DNA of 64,000 bases from Stereum hirsutum FP-91666 SS1 (lineage: Eukaryota; Basidiomycota; Agaricomycetes; Russulales; Stereaceae), in NCBI RefSeq assembly GCF_000264905.1, contig NW_006763131.1, forward strand, positions 979,253-1,043,252, given 5' to 3'. Under the pieces are notes generated by a model. It saw only the letters and a program-made list of their open reading frames with translations, was not told the origin of the DNA and ran no database searches. Below, in pieces: positions 21,790-35,405 of the stretch (its first letter is position 1; each line of letters opens with the position of its first letter). Position numbers and translations under genes: made by a program.

Positions 21790-23621
21790 ATGGACGCCGA
21801 CCAAGATGACTCCCTGGTGCGGAGGAGGCCAAGGCGTAGCACCGCCGGTAATCGGTTTGCGTTCACTTATTCGTATCTTGGATGAACAGAGGTCACTCAT
21901 CATCACTTTCCTGTAGGATGGCACAGGCTCTAATCGAGATGGAACTCGACGAAGACATAAGGAAACTGGAAGCCGCCGGACCCGATGAGGACTACGTCGC
22001 TCCTGAAGGCATGCTCATGGATACAAATCCTTATGCGTCTACCATAATGATCAATCCTTTGTGCTCTCACTGTTCGCTGCAGATGAGGAGGATAAGTTCG
22101 AAGACGACTTTGCCAGTACCGACGAAGAGGCCGACAAGGTGGCACCCGAGCTTGTAGAAACTTCCGCTCAGGATGAGGAGCGGCAGGCCCGAAAAGTTCG
22201 TCTGCGTTCTTTGTGTCTCCCCATATTATCATGATGCTCATTTGTGTTCCCTATACGAACGAATAGGCAAAGCGAAAGACAATCGAGAAGAACACCGCGA
22301 CTGCACACGCGCGGCACAAGATGACATTCAATCCACAGGCCTTGGAAACTGAAGGCGCTGGACCCTCTACCACTGTTGAGACAACACCGGCGGACAAGAA
22401 GAAGCGGCGCGTGTCAATGGGCCAGGCCGTTGACGCAGAGACGGGAAAAGTGGTCAACAATGCTAAGAGACAAAGCCGAAGGACGCATACAGTCAATAGC
22501 ACGACAGCTTTGGTCAGTAGGCTGAAGGATGCGGAGAGTAAGAAAGTAGGTTCTCAACTTCTCAACTCATCTAGATCTCATCAATGCTGATAGACGGTTA
22601 GAACGCTACGCCGAAGAAGGCAAAAGTCAAGGAGCCCGTGTTGACGCAGGCTGAGCTCATTGCCCGCGCACTTGATATGGAGGAAGGGAACATTTCAGAG
22701 CATAAGAACTATCTTGCTAACGAGGCTGAGAAGCGTAAGAGGGCGCATGTCGTACGGACGGTCGTAAAAGGGCCTCTTCTTAGGTGGGTTAGCAAGCGAG
22801 AGACTGTGACAGTGATGGAAGACGCGCCACCACCACCACCACCCACCGTGCCTACAAGCCAGAGCGCATACTCGTACGGTTATGGGCATCTATACTCAGG
22901 GTATTCTCCAGCATACCCACCCGCCGCTAGTGTCCCGTACCCTGGTATGTCAATATTCTTTGTCGACGCAGAGCTCCCTCTGATCTAACGAGTTGATATC
23001 ACTCTGATCCAGGTGCTAACTACCCCACGTCCCAAAGCACGAGCACCGCATCATCCGGGCATGCGAGCCAAGTCCGTTCATCCTTCATCGCTGATCCTCG
23101 TTCAGCAACACCAAGTATCACCGGTGCATATGCAACACCTCCTGCCTATGTTCCACCCCAGATTCCACCCGTGCAACCTCAGAAGATAGCGAAGACCGTG
23201 ACGCAAGAAGCTAATTACGTCATTCACGAAATTGGGCAAGACGAAGATGCCCCAGTGCCGCAATGGAAAGAGACGATGGCTGCCATGTTCGGCGACCATG
23301 TCAAGTGGGAAGACTTGAGGGTATACGCCAGCAAGGGCAGACCATTAGGTGCGCCACTGCATGTCCTTGCAGTCACATTTTATACCAATTGCATTCCGAC
23401 TTGTCGAAGCACGACCCACGCAAACGTGTCCGATTACTGGGCTCCCTGCGCCATACTTGGATCCGCGGACGAACGTCCCGTATGCCAATGTCGAGGCCTA
23501 CAAGACTATCACCAAGATCTTGAACCACGAATATGTATGGAGTGAAACTCTAGGCTGTTACATCGATGAAAGTCAAGATCAGGGGAGTAGCAGTGGTGCA
23601 CGAGCCATGGAGGTCAGATAA
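21790..23621 (+). CDS. SWC2: YL1/Swc2 subunit of the SWR1 chromatin remodeller
   Basis: Swc2 (Vps72, YL1) binds H2A.Z-H2B and nucleosome-free DNA for SWR1-driven histone exchange. The N-terminal H2A.Z-binding region has NRMAQALIEMELDED, then an acidic stretch (DEEDKFEDDFASTDEEADKV) and basic KAKRKT. The middle carries KAKVKEPVLTQAELIARALD and the conserved NEAEKRKRAHVVRTVVKGPL. The C-terminal YL1_C domain is TCPITGLPAPYLDPRTNVPY followed by ANVEAYK, residues about 400-440. Several introns cut the first 100 codons. Between the middle and the C-terminal domain is a Pro/Tyr/Ser-rich linker with a run of seven prolines near 22830. End at 23621; the 3' end converges with the aminopeptidase gene. 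Confidence 0.9.
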
Positions 23622-23854
23622 TATTCTGCCATTCTCAAGTCAAACGTCTTGTCGACTTCATAACGGTATTCGACAATGCTTTGCATATTGATGCTTACCC
23701 CATTCGACTATACATCACATTGTTCTTGTACATCATTCCTGTTACATGACTGCTTATGCCGTCCTACCGTACTCAACTTTCTCAATCACGCTAAACTGAG
23801 TCAAGATCCTAAAACGGTGCAAAATACGCTGTCAGCGTCCGTTCAAAGCGCATG

Positions 23855-26603
23855 CTAGCCCATTGAACTGACCTTCTCCAGAAGCTTCCTCGCAATCGGA
23901 TGGAAATTCAGCTTGGTCTCCTCGAAATACTTCTTGGCCTTCTCCTTGTCCACCTTCGCTGCCCCTTTGAATGCAGGTCGGCAGAACTTCATTCTGCCTT
24001 TAAGCACGCCAGGCCCAGACGGTGACTTCTCGCGACCTGTCACCCAGTTGAGAGCCTCTTCCGCGAACTCATGTGCCAACGGCGAGGTGAGGTCTGCGAT
24101 ATTGAGGGCGAGATTATAGAATCGGAGGCGGATTTCGGCGTTCGCAGTGGTTGACACCTGGTAGAGACCACCCAAATAGCGCAAATGAGCCGCAGGGAGG
24201 GGCTTGTAGGTCCGAAGTTGTTCGAGGAAGACAACTGTGCATGATATTCAGTGCCAGAAGTCAGAACAATGAATGTGAGGGGATGTGTACCCTTTTGGTT
24301 CGAGCTGAAGTCCTTGATATCGAATTCCGTGAAGTCCAGCTTTTTGAGGTCTGAGACATCGCGAGCGGCATCCCATCTCGCTGCAAGATCATGCGCAGGT
24401 TCGGCAAGGCTGATGTCGTATTCTGGCTCCACAGGGAGCCTCAAACCTTCTCCGTAAAGCCAGGCCTGTTCGTAAAGGACTACATATTAGCAAATCTACA
24501 CTTTCTACACCCTACTAGAAGCGAACAGGCGTACATCCCAATCGACAGTTTTGAGGGCCTGTTTCTGGGCCTCGCCACCATGCTTCTCGAAGTAGGCAAG
24601 CAGATGCGATTTCCACATATCTGTTGTGATACTTTGACCAATGAAGGTGTTGACATAGTCACGGACATATGGCAGGAAAACATCCAAACCTCCTAGAGTT
24701 TTCTCTGTGGCCCTCAGCGACGTTAGCATATGAAACTACGATCGTTGAGTCCTCTACTCACCGAGATAGAGGATGAAATTAGAGCCTTTCTCATACGCCA
24801 CCTGGCTGTATGCATCGTCCGGGTCTTCTCCCTTTTCGAACTCGATGACTAGCCTCTGGTACTTGGGTCTATCGCTGTACTCTTTGAGAGCCTCGTAGAG
24901 TCCAGATGAACCGATCAGAAACGAGAACCCGCGCTCGGCTGGGGAGTGAAGATATTGCTGTAGGAGACGCTCGATATAGGTCGTCCAGCCTTCGTTGAGC
25001 CAGAAGTGCGTAGCCTCAGCATGGCTAGATAATTCAATTTCAGCGAAAGTTGTAGATAACATGTCGAGTGCGAAGTGCACGTACGTTACGCCGTTGCCGA
25101 ACCAGGAGTGCGTGAGCTCGTGTACGACGACGTCCACAAGAGACCGATCACCGGTGAGTAACGCTATATTATAGACACAGTCAGCACTCCAGAGCCCAAG
25201 CTGAATTACACAGAATACACACTAGGCGTCAAGAACGAAAGGCAAGCGTTTTCCTGAGGTACCGAGCGCATTAGATAATTGAACAGTATCATAGGCAATC
25301 CATAAGGGAAGACCTACCATGCCACCATAAGGAAAAGAGGGAGGCAAGACCAACAGATCATAGACTCCAAATCGATAATCCCCGACAATATCTTCTTCTT
25401 TCGCCAGAAAGCTGATCTCAGACAAGGAACATCAGTTCCTTATGCCGCCGTTCGTATGGCGCGCTACATACCGGGCAGTATCTTCACTGAACTCCCAGAA
25501 TGACTCCTCCATGATCTCTGGCTCAGCCCAGATTCCGGTCTTCCATGCTCGTCCTTCAAATTGCTTGAAGGCCCTGTATCTCAAGTTACCACTCGCGATC
25601 GCGATGAGATACGAGGGGATTCCGACAGGCTATCCTCCACATCGTTAGTAGCCAGCTTGGAGACGAGTGCTGGATAACAAACTTGGTTGTAGACATATGT
25701 GACGGAATCTTTCCCGATCTCTTTACCATCGTGCGCAGGGCCCTCCGAAGGAGGCGAAACACGGATGGCAGACAAAAGAACGGGAAGAACGGAGGTGACT
25801 TTAGCAGTATAGGTCTAGGAAAGAGTTTTCTAAATAGATTAGAATGTGGACATGGTGCATGCAGGACGAGGACATACGATCTTGAGTGACGGTGTATCTG
25901 TTCATCACAATGTTGCTCAAAGTCAGAGAAATTTGCCTACCGTTTCGAAGTGGAATCAAATAACCACTTACCTTGCAGAGGCGCTAAAGATCTGGCATAT
26001 ATGGGCTGGCACTGACTGAACAAGTACGGAAAGGTATTTCCTTGTGTTTGTCTGTACAACGTTAACGCATGAATATTTCGGGAGTACTCGAGAGTCTGTC
26101 ATTCTTGACATACTCTTTTTCGAGCCACTGTACGGCCAAACCACTCTCCGTGGTATCGTAGTAGACCTTTAGAGACGTCTTGGATCCTTTCGAGACCGTG
26201 GACGGAAGGGTCACCGTCAGAGCCTGTCCCATGACTTCATGCTTTGCTCCTAGTGTATACTGTCCATGTACACAAATAATTGAGACTTGTTTTCTGAGCA
26301 GAAGTAAGAAAATTCATTTACCTCAGCCTTCTTTCCATCTACCTCAATCTTATGAATCTTCAAGCCGATGGTGTCAAAGCTAATAAAATGGACTCGTTCA
26401 GGTGAGTATTGTGTGGCTCTAGCGTGTGGCCCAAAGTAGAGTGGACAAACTCACATGGCAGTCTTGACTTCATCTTCTACTGCTATGAGTGTATGAGTGG
26501 CCGAGCCAGAAATGGTCTTCGTGGCAAAGTCAATCGTCCAGTCGAAATCTACATTGGACGTATAGATCTGAAGATAGTTGGATTGCGACGTTGGATCCGA
26601 CAT
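23855..26603 (-). CDS. LAP2: leukotriene A4 hydrolase-type M1 aminopeptidase
   Basis: Zinc metallo-aminopeptidase of the M1 family, the fungal orthologue of human LTA4H (yeast Lap2); cytosolic, with possible epoxide hydrolase side activity. Start [20 protein letters not shown] followed by DWTIDF, typical of the family. [14 protein letters not shown] marks the N-terminal domain. The substrate-binding motif GGMEN is assembled across an intron (TATGGTGGCATG|GTAGGT). The zinc motif is [13 protein letters not shown] with the third ligand in [15 protein letters not shown]. The C-terminal helical domain ends [10 protein letters not shown] and [16 protein letters not shown]. About a dozen exons. All catalytic residues (two His, two Glu) are present, so it should be active. 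Confidence 0.9.
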
Positions 26604-27072
26604 AGTTCGAAGCGGTCTTTCTGAGCAAAAGTAATGCGCTGAAAGCCTGGAGCTCGCGAGGTCTTATATATACACAAGGTCGACGAATGATTCGACGGTT
26701 AGTCGAGGGATATCACTAGTATCGATGGGCGATGTCGATGTCCAAGGTCTCCACATGAACATTCATGTTGAGCGTGTGCTCCAACGACGTGAGGAACACG
26801 TCGGCCCGACGTCGGTACGCCACACTTCAGTGCCACAGCAAGCCTTCCTTCCTCGACGGCAATATCTGCATAGTATAGTCGGTTCCATGGCATCTTGACT
26901 CGTCATTCGCCAGCTCGAGGGAGCACTCGAACATGTATATCAAACAAGAAATTACAACTATCAAAAACCGTAAATGCAAAGCTTCATTCAAGAAAGCACA
27001 GACAGCAATACAACAACGAATCACTCCCAAGCACAAGTCACCAACCAACCAACTGACCGAATGGCAACCCCG
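26604..27072. other. promoter region of the aminopeptidase gene and NUP120 3' flank
   Basis: 469 bp between the LAP2-like start codon and the NUP120 stop codon. It is AT-rich near 26930-27050. A short open frame on the minus strand (26699-26893) has no recognisable feature. No further gene is seen. Confidence 0.45.
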
Positions 27073-30000
27073 CTACCTCGCCGCAACCGTCATACTCTTG
27101 GGCCGCGAGTCCCACAAATGTTGACTCAACCGCTGCATCTTCTTCGTCCGATTCTCGATCTCCACTTGCATCTCCCCGCGCATCTTCTGTGCTCTCTCGG
27201 ACAAGCTGCCATCCGCTTCTGCTTCTGCGCTGGCGAGGAGCACCTGGTCGATGAGGGTGTAAGGCAGCCATGTCGACATGGCGCTCTGGGGAAGACCTTC
27301 GGAGGTACGTACATCGGCCTGTCAAGAACAAGTTTCGGAGTGAGTACAAGTAAACGTAGAGATATCGCCATAGGATAGGACGAACGAACCTTTCTGACAA
27401 GCGAGATCGTCTGCTCCAATGCGCTTTCCAGAGCATCATACCGCAAATAAGTCCGGATCAGCCACTCAGGATGGTGGGCCTAGCAAACAGCATCGAAATC
27501 AGCCCGAAATTTACACTCATAAATTACAAGTAACGACTAACCTCCAACGAGCCAACAAGCCACGGCGGCGGACTCGACAACCTATCAAACCCAGAAATCG
27601 TCTCGAACACGATCTTGCTATACTTCAGGTCCGTCTCCTGGGGGCTATCGTGTCGTTCGAGTGCCTGTCTGAGGTATCGCCACGCCCGTTCCGCCGTGGT
27701 GCCTTTCCAGGACGACATGTTATCCGTGAGCAGCCAGTCAGAAGCACCTTCCGTCCTATTGATATCTATTAGAGATTATTCATGCAGAGGAACAGGTCGA
27801 AACTTACAGCATGTCGTTACTTCGTGACAATCTCAAGCATTGGTGAGTTAAATGCGTGAAGAGATCGCTCATGTCCACGCGTAGTGTCCGCGCAGTGGAT
27901 AATGCAAAATCGAAGCGATTCATTTGCGCGAGCCAGAGAACCACCGACGTCGGCGACAACAGAACCTCTATCATCATAAAAAAACGTCAACTCAGCTCCT
28001 GCGAATATGACAACGCAAAAACAAATCTCACCACTAGCCCCCAACAACCCCGGGTCTCTCTTAATCAACTCGACCTTCGCGATCAGGAACGCATACTCCT
28101 CTCTCACATCCTGAAGTCCAACAAACTCCGAATCTCTCTTCCCACCCGCGAACCTATTCTCCGGTATATGTTTCGTGAGCTTTCTCCGCTTGCGTGCTTG
28201 ACCGACTAGACCGGAAAGGTGCGATGACGGTTCGTCGGCATTAACGGGCAGGACGATATACGCGCCGGCTTTCGAATCCACTAGGCTGAGCGCGTTGATA
28301 GCGACGAGATAGGCGTCAAGCTGTTGTTCGGCGAGGAACAGGAACTGAGAGAGATCGTTTGGTGGTACTAATGCGGCCAGTGCCGCAAATCTGCGTGCTC
28401 GTTGATACATGACCAGCGCGGCTACAATATTCCATTCGTTAGCAGTGCGAGCTCAGTGTAGGAGAATAATAACCCACCTTTGCGGTAGTCGCTACGAGTG
28501 ATATGCCACGTATAGAGGATCCTAGAGTAAAACGGCCGCACCCGAGGGTCCGCATTCCGGACCTTGAACGAGAGGGACTCTTCGACTTCGTCCTGGACAC
28601 CAACGAAATTATACTTTATTAAGTTATTGACCGCGCCGAGCTCGCACATTTTGTAGACCAGTTGCCTCGTAAGCTCCCGTTTCCTGTAAACATCGCAAGT
28701 GGAATCAGTACCGCTTGTGCAAGTGGGGCAGACGATCACGACTACCCACACTGTGAGATTCGGCGTAGCAATGAGTGCAGAATACGCATCGTCCCAATAG
28801 CATAGCTCGGTTGAGCCCTTGATGATTGCATGCCACAGCTCGGTTGTGTCCCATTTTTCGGGAGCGATCGACACGGCCAACTTTGCGAAATATACTTCGT
28901 GCTCCGTGAGGCCCGCAGCCTTGAACAAGGCCGACGCATGCAGATAGAACCCGAACGTCGAATCGAACAGCATTCTACCAGGCAAAACAGCTTGCAAGGC
29001 CTCGCCGTCTTCCTCTGAAAGACCACTGGCTGGCCCTGGGATGTAATATCGTGAATAAACCATTCACAAGAAGGTAGCCAAGAAGACTGACCAAAGCTGC
29101 CCGCAAGACACTCGAGTGCACCCACTGCATCCTCATCCCTCCCCACCTCCAGCCATACCCTGGCCCAGGAGTACATGACCGCCGGTGTTCTCGGCAACCA
29201 ACCGAGCATCTCCCTAGCCACTTCGTACCGTCCCAACACCCTCAATTTCTCACAGAATATCATTTCCAGCTTCGCCACATTCGCCGGCGACATGGACATG
29301 AACAGCCCCGAGGTGTCCATGAAGGCGTGGGCAGTAGCGGTGATCGATGAGTTCCCGCCCATGCCATATTGCGCCAGCAGCCGATGGAGGAGAGGAAGAT
29401 TGGTCGTGGTGACCGTCTGACTTGAGACGTCGAGCTTCCGCATCCGAAGGGCCACTTCGTCCGCCACATCGAGAGCAGTCGATCCACCTCGCACGACGCT
29501 GCCCGATGTAGACTGATCCCCTGCAGGCTGCTGACAGACGTATTGCAGCATTGCCGAGCCCCTGAACACCGCAAAGAGCTCTGCCAAAACCGTAGACGAC
29601 CATTCGTGGATCTCGTCGGAGAGGAAGAAGAGCAAGATGATGATGCTCAGGCAGAATTCGTACCGCGCGTGGGCGGAATACGAGATGAAGTTCGCGGTCA
29701 GCGCCCTGTACCATTCCGACGAATTGCTCTGCGGCAAGAGCATCAGGACCTCGTCTTCTTCCCGTTTGACGACGAACTCTAGCCCACCGATCAGGTCGAG
29801 GGCCCACTTCGCCGACTCGTCGTAATCCTCCACACTCTGCACCCGGCCGCTCATCCAGCTCTCAAGGCCTTCGTCGATGTCCTCCTTGATCAGATGCTTC
29901 TGCGCCTGATGCGGGATGATGTCGTGGAATGGGAAGGCAATTTCCTGGTGCGCGAGATCGATGACGGCGTCCTCGAGGTTCCGAACCGTTCTCCGCCCTA

Positions 30001-31788
30001 GCTGAGTGTACAACGTCCAGGCGATCTTGGGAAGCACCCAAACCCGTGCCAGCTCGCAGTCAGCTCGAAGCATGCGATGAGTCCGAATGGCCATGTCGTC
30101 CTCGAGCAGAAGGCTGACGCGCTCCCTTTCGACGACCGTGATCTCGCCAGAGTCACTGACGCCTAGAGCGACAGGCCAACGAGCACTCCTCTCGATCTCC
30201 CTACACCGGGCGATGAAGCCCTCCCAATCCCTCTTGAGCGTCGTCCAGTACTTTTCATGTTGAGGCGCGCCCGTCAACGGATCTCTCGTCAACTGAATCG
30301 TACATCCAACTACGGCCGCGATCTTTTCGCCCACCGAACCATACGTTGTCGTGAGCTGCGGAGGGGGAGGGGGACCGGGAATGGACAGGCAAGCGTCGGT
30401 GTATCGTTGGATGGCGGTGCTGAGGGTGAAAGCAGAGAACGTGCCGGGACGCATGATGGCTGAAAAGAGTTTGTCGGTCATTGAGCCCGGGGAGAGCAGC
30501 CGCTCGTCCAAGTATGCCGGCGTGAGCTCTGGCTCGTATGGATAGGTAGACTCGTACCACGTCCTGTCCATCAGTTCTGTCTCTCCGAGAGGAACGTCGA
30601 CGGTTTCAACTGCGGACACGCCTTGACGGTCCCAAAGAGTGTATAGCTTGTTTCCAACGACGGCGAAATCCCGCAGATGAGAGTGCACACTTGTCTGTGA
30701 GCACTCAATGGTATCAAAGAGCGTAAGCGCGTCGTGGGATGCGGAGAAGAGCTGGAAGAAACCGCCGGACACGGTGGAGGATGGTGTTGGGACGAACGCA
30801 AGAACATAGACATCTGATTCATAGGACGTCGGAGGGTGGAAGAAAACGCTGAGAAGCTTTTGTGGTTCGGGGTCGAGGAGAACGACCGGTTTAGGTGTAC
30901 CGGAACGGATAGGAAAGGGGGTGACTTCCCGTCCAGAAGACAGGGACGTCAGCAGGGTTTTGGTGCCAATGCAGCCACGTCCGGGGGCCCAAAAGCGTAG
31001 GGTACGGTCTCTGGAGAGGGTCCAGGCGTATTGAGTAAAATCTTCGTGCTCCGAGCATGCAATGGATATGATTTGAGAGTCGGTGGGGGAGGAATGATGG
31101 ACGGGGAGGAAGGACGCGAAGCTGGAGAGGAATGAAGACGGGTACTCTGGCTGCTCCGTCCATGGAACTAGGAGCAAGCATGCGTCGTAAGTGGCTTGGT
31201 TGAATGGGAAGCGGGTGGAAGCAGAATGATGCAGCACTTACGGTCATCTGATACGTTACAGGTGAGACGCAAGAGAGAGCCATTTGCAAGACCAACAAAA
31301 ACGGTGTCGAGGTCTTGAACCTGAACAACAGCGTTCGTGAGAAGTTGAGGATTTTTGAGGTGGTATTCGTATTGCCAGTCAGGTGTCGACGGCTCTAACC
31401 ATAAGCGCGGCGGCCTGCAGGGCAGAGTGAGGCGATATAGGGAGCCTGCAGAGGTGAGTGCGAGAACGTGGAGTTCGCTGCCAACGATGCCGATGGACGG
31501 GGCGGGTATGACAGGGGATGGAAAGACGAAGCGGATTGGCTTTGTGTCGTTGGTGAGGGTGAGCAGCTCTAGGACAAGGCCATCGTGGAGGAGGCGAATG
31601 TAGATCGTGCCGGTCTCCTGCGAGTAGAATGTGGAGGCATGAAGACAGTGTTCTGGTGGGGGGTCCGACTCTGTGGGTGGCGGTGGCAAAGGGACATTGC
31701 GGCGTGAGGTGTTGACTGGGACGATGCGGATGTGCTCAGGCGAGTACAGCGACGAGAGATGTGCGCCGACCAGGATCCGGTTCGCCAT
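27073..31788 (-). CDS. NUP120: nucleoporin Nup120/Nup160 (Y-complex)
   Basis: Scaffold nucleoporin of the Nup84/Nup107 Y-complex, which coats the nuclear pore membrane. The N-terminal half (about 31788-29900) encodes a beta-propeller with family stretches such as ETGTIYIRLLHDGLVLELLT, SIACSEHEDFTQYAWTLSRD and RTLRFWAPGRG. The rest is alpha-solenoid (MIFCEKLRVLGRYEVAREML). The C-terminal exons (28410-27073) are short and carry RYDALESALEQTISLVRK and WLPYTLIDQVLLASAEAEAD. It ends in a charged coiled-coil tail (EIENRTKKMQRLSQHLWDS) before TAG at 27075. The ATG at 31788 is chosen over one 87 nt upstream because MANRILVGAHLSSL opens the propeller and the upstream part overlaps the divergent promoter. 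Confidence 0.86.
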
Positions 31789-31932
31789 GTCGCCGTTAGC
31801 TGAACGAAACGCAGACCGAACACGGTGTGCAGACAAGACGCGGTTGCCAAACACGCGCAAACAGCGCGTCGACACGCGTCGGTGGCGCGAACTTGGCCCC
31901 TTTCAACTTGTCCTTCTCCGCGACATCCACCC
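31789..31932. promoter_or_regulatory. bidirectional promoter of NUP120 and the SET-domain gene
   Basis: 144 bp, the tightest head-to-head pair in the window. It is rich in CGCG-containing words, with ACGCGT at 31873-31878. If NUP120 used its upstream in-frame ATG at 31875, only 57 bp would remain. Confidence 0.5.
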
Positions 31933-33449
31933 ATGCGCAGAGGATTCCTCAACCAACCGGCCGCTCGCAAGAAGCAGCAGAAGCAGCAGACCGCTCCTGC
32001 TGCCAGCAATGAATCCAGCAAAGTGGACGTCGAAGATGTTCCTCTCCCGCGCGGTGTGCCCGCCATCGCACCCGACGTGACCCTCTCCTCCGACACCGCT
32101 GCGGCCAGCGTCAAGATACCTACTGGTCCAGCTATCGGAGTATACGATGTACCACACCACAGCGTTATACTCAAGGAGTTCACCCGCCGCGCAAAACAAC
32201 GCACTTTAGACTACGTTATCACGCAACTCCCTATTCTACCTGCCTTTTCTCTCGAAGCTCCCACGACCTGCCTCCTCTTCACCGGCATAAAAGAGGCTAT
32301 TCTTGCTCTTCCCGGCTTTCCGAGCTCGTATGACTACAACGCACCTTGGAGATACACTCGCGTCGCCGATGTTCCCGGCGTGGGCAAGGGCTTGTTCGCC
32401 TCCGTCTCCCGCCAACCGGGCGACATCCTGCTCACAGAACGTCCGCTCTTGGTCATGCCCAGCATTACCCCCATCATAAACGACGGCCGCAACCTCGGGC
32501 AGACGATCGTCAACCATGTTGTCGATCGTATCCTCCCACCTGGTGATTCCCAGTATCGGGCTCTGTCCAATTGCAAGCCCAATGAACCGAACCCCCTCAA
32601 GGGCATTATGGACACCAACGCTCTGCCTATCGGGCCTCTGCCTGGACTGATGACTCAAGATTGGCTTGGAGTCGCGGCCATCGCTTCTCGCATCAACCAC
32701 AGGTGATAGAACTTTTTATTTCTTTTGCTAATCATATTCAAGACGGTTCATCCCATGCTAACGCCTGCATACCACGATCTCGCAGCTGCTGTCCCAATGC
32801 ATGTGTCTCCTGGGACCTAGACTCGTTCACCTTCACCGTTCGCGCCCTCAAACCTATTGCGGCAGGCGAGCAAGTCACCATCTCCTACCTCGGCTGGCCC
32901 CTCGAAAGTCGAACGAAGCGACGCGCCGAACTCCTCGACAAATACTCCTTCACCTGCACCTGCCCCACATGCTCCCTCCCAAAAGCCGAAAGCGCACGCT
33001 CCGACATCCGTCGCAACATCGTCTCTGCGCTCCAGCCCAAGTTCCACCTCGCAACCGCGACCAGACCTCCCACCAAAGTCGCCGATGCAGCCGCCTATTA
33101 CGCCAAAATCGACGCTGAGCTCAAAGCCTGGGTCGAAGATCTCAGCCTGCCCGATGACTATATTATCAAAGAGTGTGTGCGCTATGTCGAGATGCTCGAT
33201 GCGGAGACCTGGTTCTGCGAAAAGGTGTGGCCGGGGTTGTTGCAGAAGCTTGTCAAGGCGTGTTGTGCGATCGAGGACGGAGACGGCGCGAGAAAGTGGG
33301 CGGAGAGGGCGGCTCTCTTGGCCAAGATCATGACGCCGAAAGGGACTGATCTTGGCTGGTCGCAGGTCGCGATGCATCCGGAGAAGAGTGACTGGTGGGG
33401 ATTGCGAACGAAGCGCAAGGCTGCGCCGCTGAAGGATTCTAGTGACTGA
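31933..33449 (+). CDS. SET-domain protein (putative lysine methyltransferase)
   Basis: Exons 31933-32702 and 32786-33449 join to 477 aa. SET motifs: a first beta-strand region with VPGVGKGLFASVSRQPGDIL (residues about 150-170), a long insert, INHSCCPNACVSWDLDSFTF with the intron inside NHS, then GEQVTISYLGWPLESRTKRR. The post-SET cysteines are FTCTCPTCSL. NHS, the Tyr of ISYL and the Cys cluster are all present, so a methyltransferase is plausible; the substrate is unknown. The layout (split SET with C-terminal helical part) resembles SMYD/SET5-type fungal proteins. The N-terminal 60 residues are Gln/Ala-rich and disordered. Confidence 0.85.
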
Positions 33450-33749
33450 TCTCGCTTTTGACGTTCTCGTGTCGCGGCACCATGGTCTGTTGAATGTCTC
33501 GCATTACTCTGTGTTCCGCTGCCCCTTGGGTTGTGCTATATTTCTTGCTGTCCTGCTCGCGCTTCTTGTGTTTCTCTGTGTCTGTCCTGACCTTCGTGTT
33601 GTGATTGTATCATCTCCAGTCGTTCTCCGACATCGTCTGTTATCTCTTCTGCTAGACAAATATGTACTCCTTACCATACCCAACAGAGCTCTGTATTCTT
33701 GTGAATCGTCTGCTTCATAACATGGATCCACGGATAGAATTCCCCAATC
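33450..33749. other. convergent intergenic region
   Basis: 300 bp of T-rich sequence between the SET-gene and SDR-gene stop codons. No gene is seen. Confidence 0.55.
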
Positions 33750-34993
33750 TCAAGCCAAAAACCGTGCATCCACGTCCCCCGCCCCCAGTCCTACCATCCT
33801 CACCGTATCCTCCCAAATGCGCCTCCTCAAATCTTCATCCTCCAACTGCACCGGCCTATCCTCTCTCTCCTTCATATCATCATAAAACGGAACCCTGCCC
33901 GTCCCCTTCGCCCATATCTTGTCCACCGGGTACGTCCCCAGCAGCACCACCGCCCTCGCGCCCTCGTCCCACGTCCTCGCCCTAACACCGTACTTACGCT
34001 CTATATCTCTCGGCCTAAAATCCTCGCCCTCCACGTTCTTCTGTCCCAATTCCGTGCGCACCAGTCCCGGATTCGCCTTTCCCAACACAACACACGGCGT
34101 CTCGGAAGGAGAAGATTCAGAGGCCTGCATCTGGCGCACGAGCTCGCTGGCGCATATGAACGCGATGAGCTTTGACATCCCGTAATGTTCTACCTCGTGA
34201 ATATATTCCTCATGTGGTAGGATATCCCGCTTCGAGAATGCTTCGACGGGATGCGGCGAAGACGCTTCTGGGAGTTCGCCCATGTAGACGCCTGAGGTCG
34301 ATGTCCAGACGATGCGCGCGGGCTTGTCCACGCCGCTTGAGATCCCTGTCTTTTCGAGGATGGGGAAGAGGAGGATGGAGAGGTAGATCGGGCTGAGATG
34401 GTTCACCTGCAGACTTTCAGTGCAAAACAAAATAAAATCAGACGGAGTCTTCGTTATGGCAGGTAAGTATGAAGTTACAGTAAATGAACTCACACCATAT
34501 CGAATCCATCCTCCGTATAGATCTTCCCCACACAATTAACCGCCGCATTCTGGAACAACCTATGCAATGACATGCCACTCTCCTCATACGTTCTCGCGAA
34601 CGCACACACAGAGGCCAGCGACACCAAATCAAGGTGCCAATACTCGACCGCTCCCGGTTCTCTCTTCGCCTCGTTCGTCAAAGCCTCCGCCGCCGCACGT
34701 CCTTTGGACTCGTTGCGGCAGGCTAGGACGACCTTCGCGGCGCCGTGTGAGGCGTAGTATTTGGCGATTCCGTAGCCGATACCTTGAATCGACATCAATA
34801 TAGTCAGACATCAACCGTGAGTGGCAGTACGACGGAGATGTGACACTGAGCACATTGACAGGACGAACTTACCGGTATTTCCCCCAGTCACGACGACCGT
34901 TTGTCCGCTCACATCGCCTGGCTCTAACTCAGGCAACGGAGCAGCCTGGCTGGCTCTCAGTTTCTCTAACCATACGGATCGGATGTCGGACAT
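33750..34993 (-). CDS. short-chain dehydrogenase/reductase, retinol dehydrogenase-like
   Basis: NAD(P)-dependent oxidoreductase of the classical SDR family. Three exons. Cofactor motif VVVTGGNTGIGYGIAKYYAS (TGxxxGxG) spans the first intron. The Arg in ACRNESKG suggests NADP preference. HLDLVSLASV and LFQNAAVN stand in for the NAG motif, then INHLSPIYLSILLFPIL-like VNHLSPIYL. The catalytic Ser lies in VWTSTSGVYMG, and Tyr/Lys in HYGMSKL, so the triad is complete. The C-terminal part (DIERKYGVRARTWDEGARAV) follows the retinol dehydrogenase/WWOX-like subgroup. Start at 34993; an in-frame ATG 24 nt upstream (35017) is possible. The substrate cannot be told from sequence. Confidence 0.88.
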
Positions 34994-35405
34994 AGTGATC
35001 TCAGGTCTCGAGGCCAAGTCTACGCCTTGTTATATACATCGCGAACGATGTGGATCATATTTTCGGGCGAGGTGGGTCAGAATTGAGAAAACCCGCCCCG
35101 CAGACCGCGATGGTGTATCCACACTGACTTTGAGGGGAACTTTGAAGGCAGTCATCGGCGTTTGCGTAAAAGCCGACAACCAGTTGTAGCACCGAGCAAG
35201 CCTGAACCAGACAAGGATGTAGTACGTGCCACTAGGGCACAATTTGTTGTAAAAGCCACACGTACAGACGCTCGTTCTCTCCTGCTCGATCCGTTTTGAA
35301 AATAATTAAAAATACACATTAGAACCCGAGACGAAATACACAGCAAGTTCGAGTGAAGGTATGAGAAATGATGCGACATCACAGGACAATCTCCGAGCAC
35401 GGTCT
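34994..35405. other. SDR promoter region and LAA1 3' flank
   Basis: 412 bp between the SDR start and LAA1 stop codons (same strand). It includes AT-rich sequence at 35290-35340. No gene is seen. Confidence 0.45.

Noticed and set aside
29250..29807. 185-codon frame overlapping NUP120
   Set aside because: Same strand but a different frame inside a long, well-conserved NUP120 exon; a shadow of the real gene.
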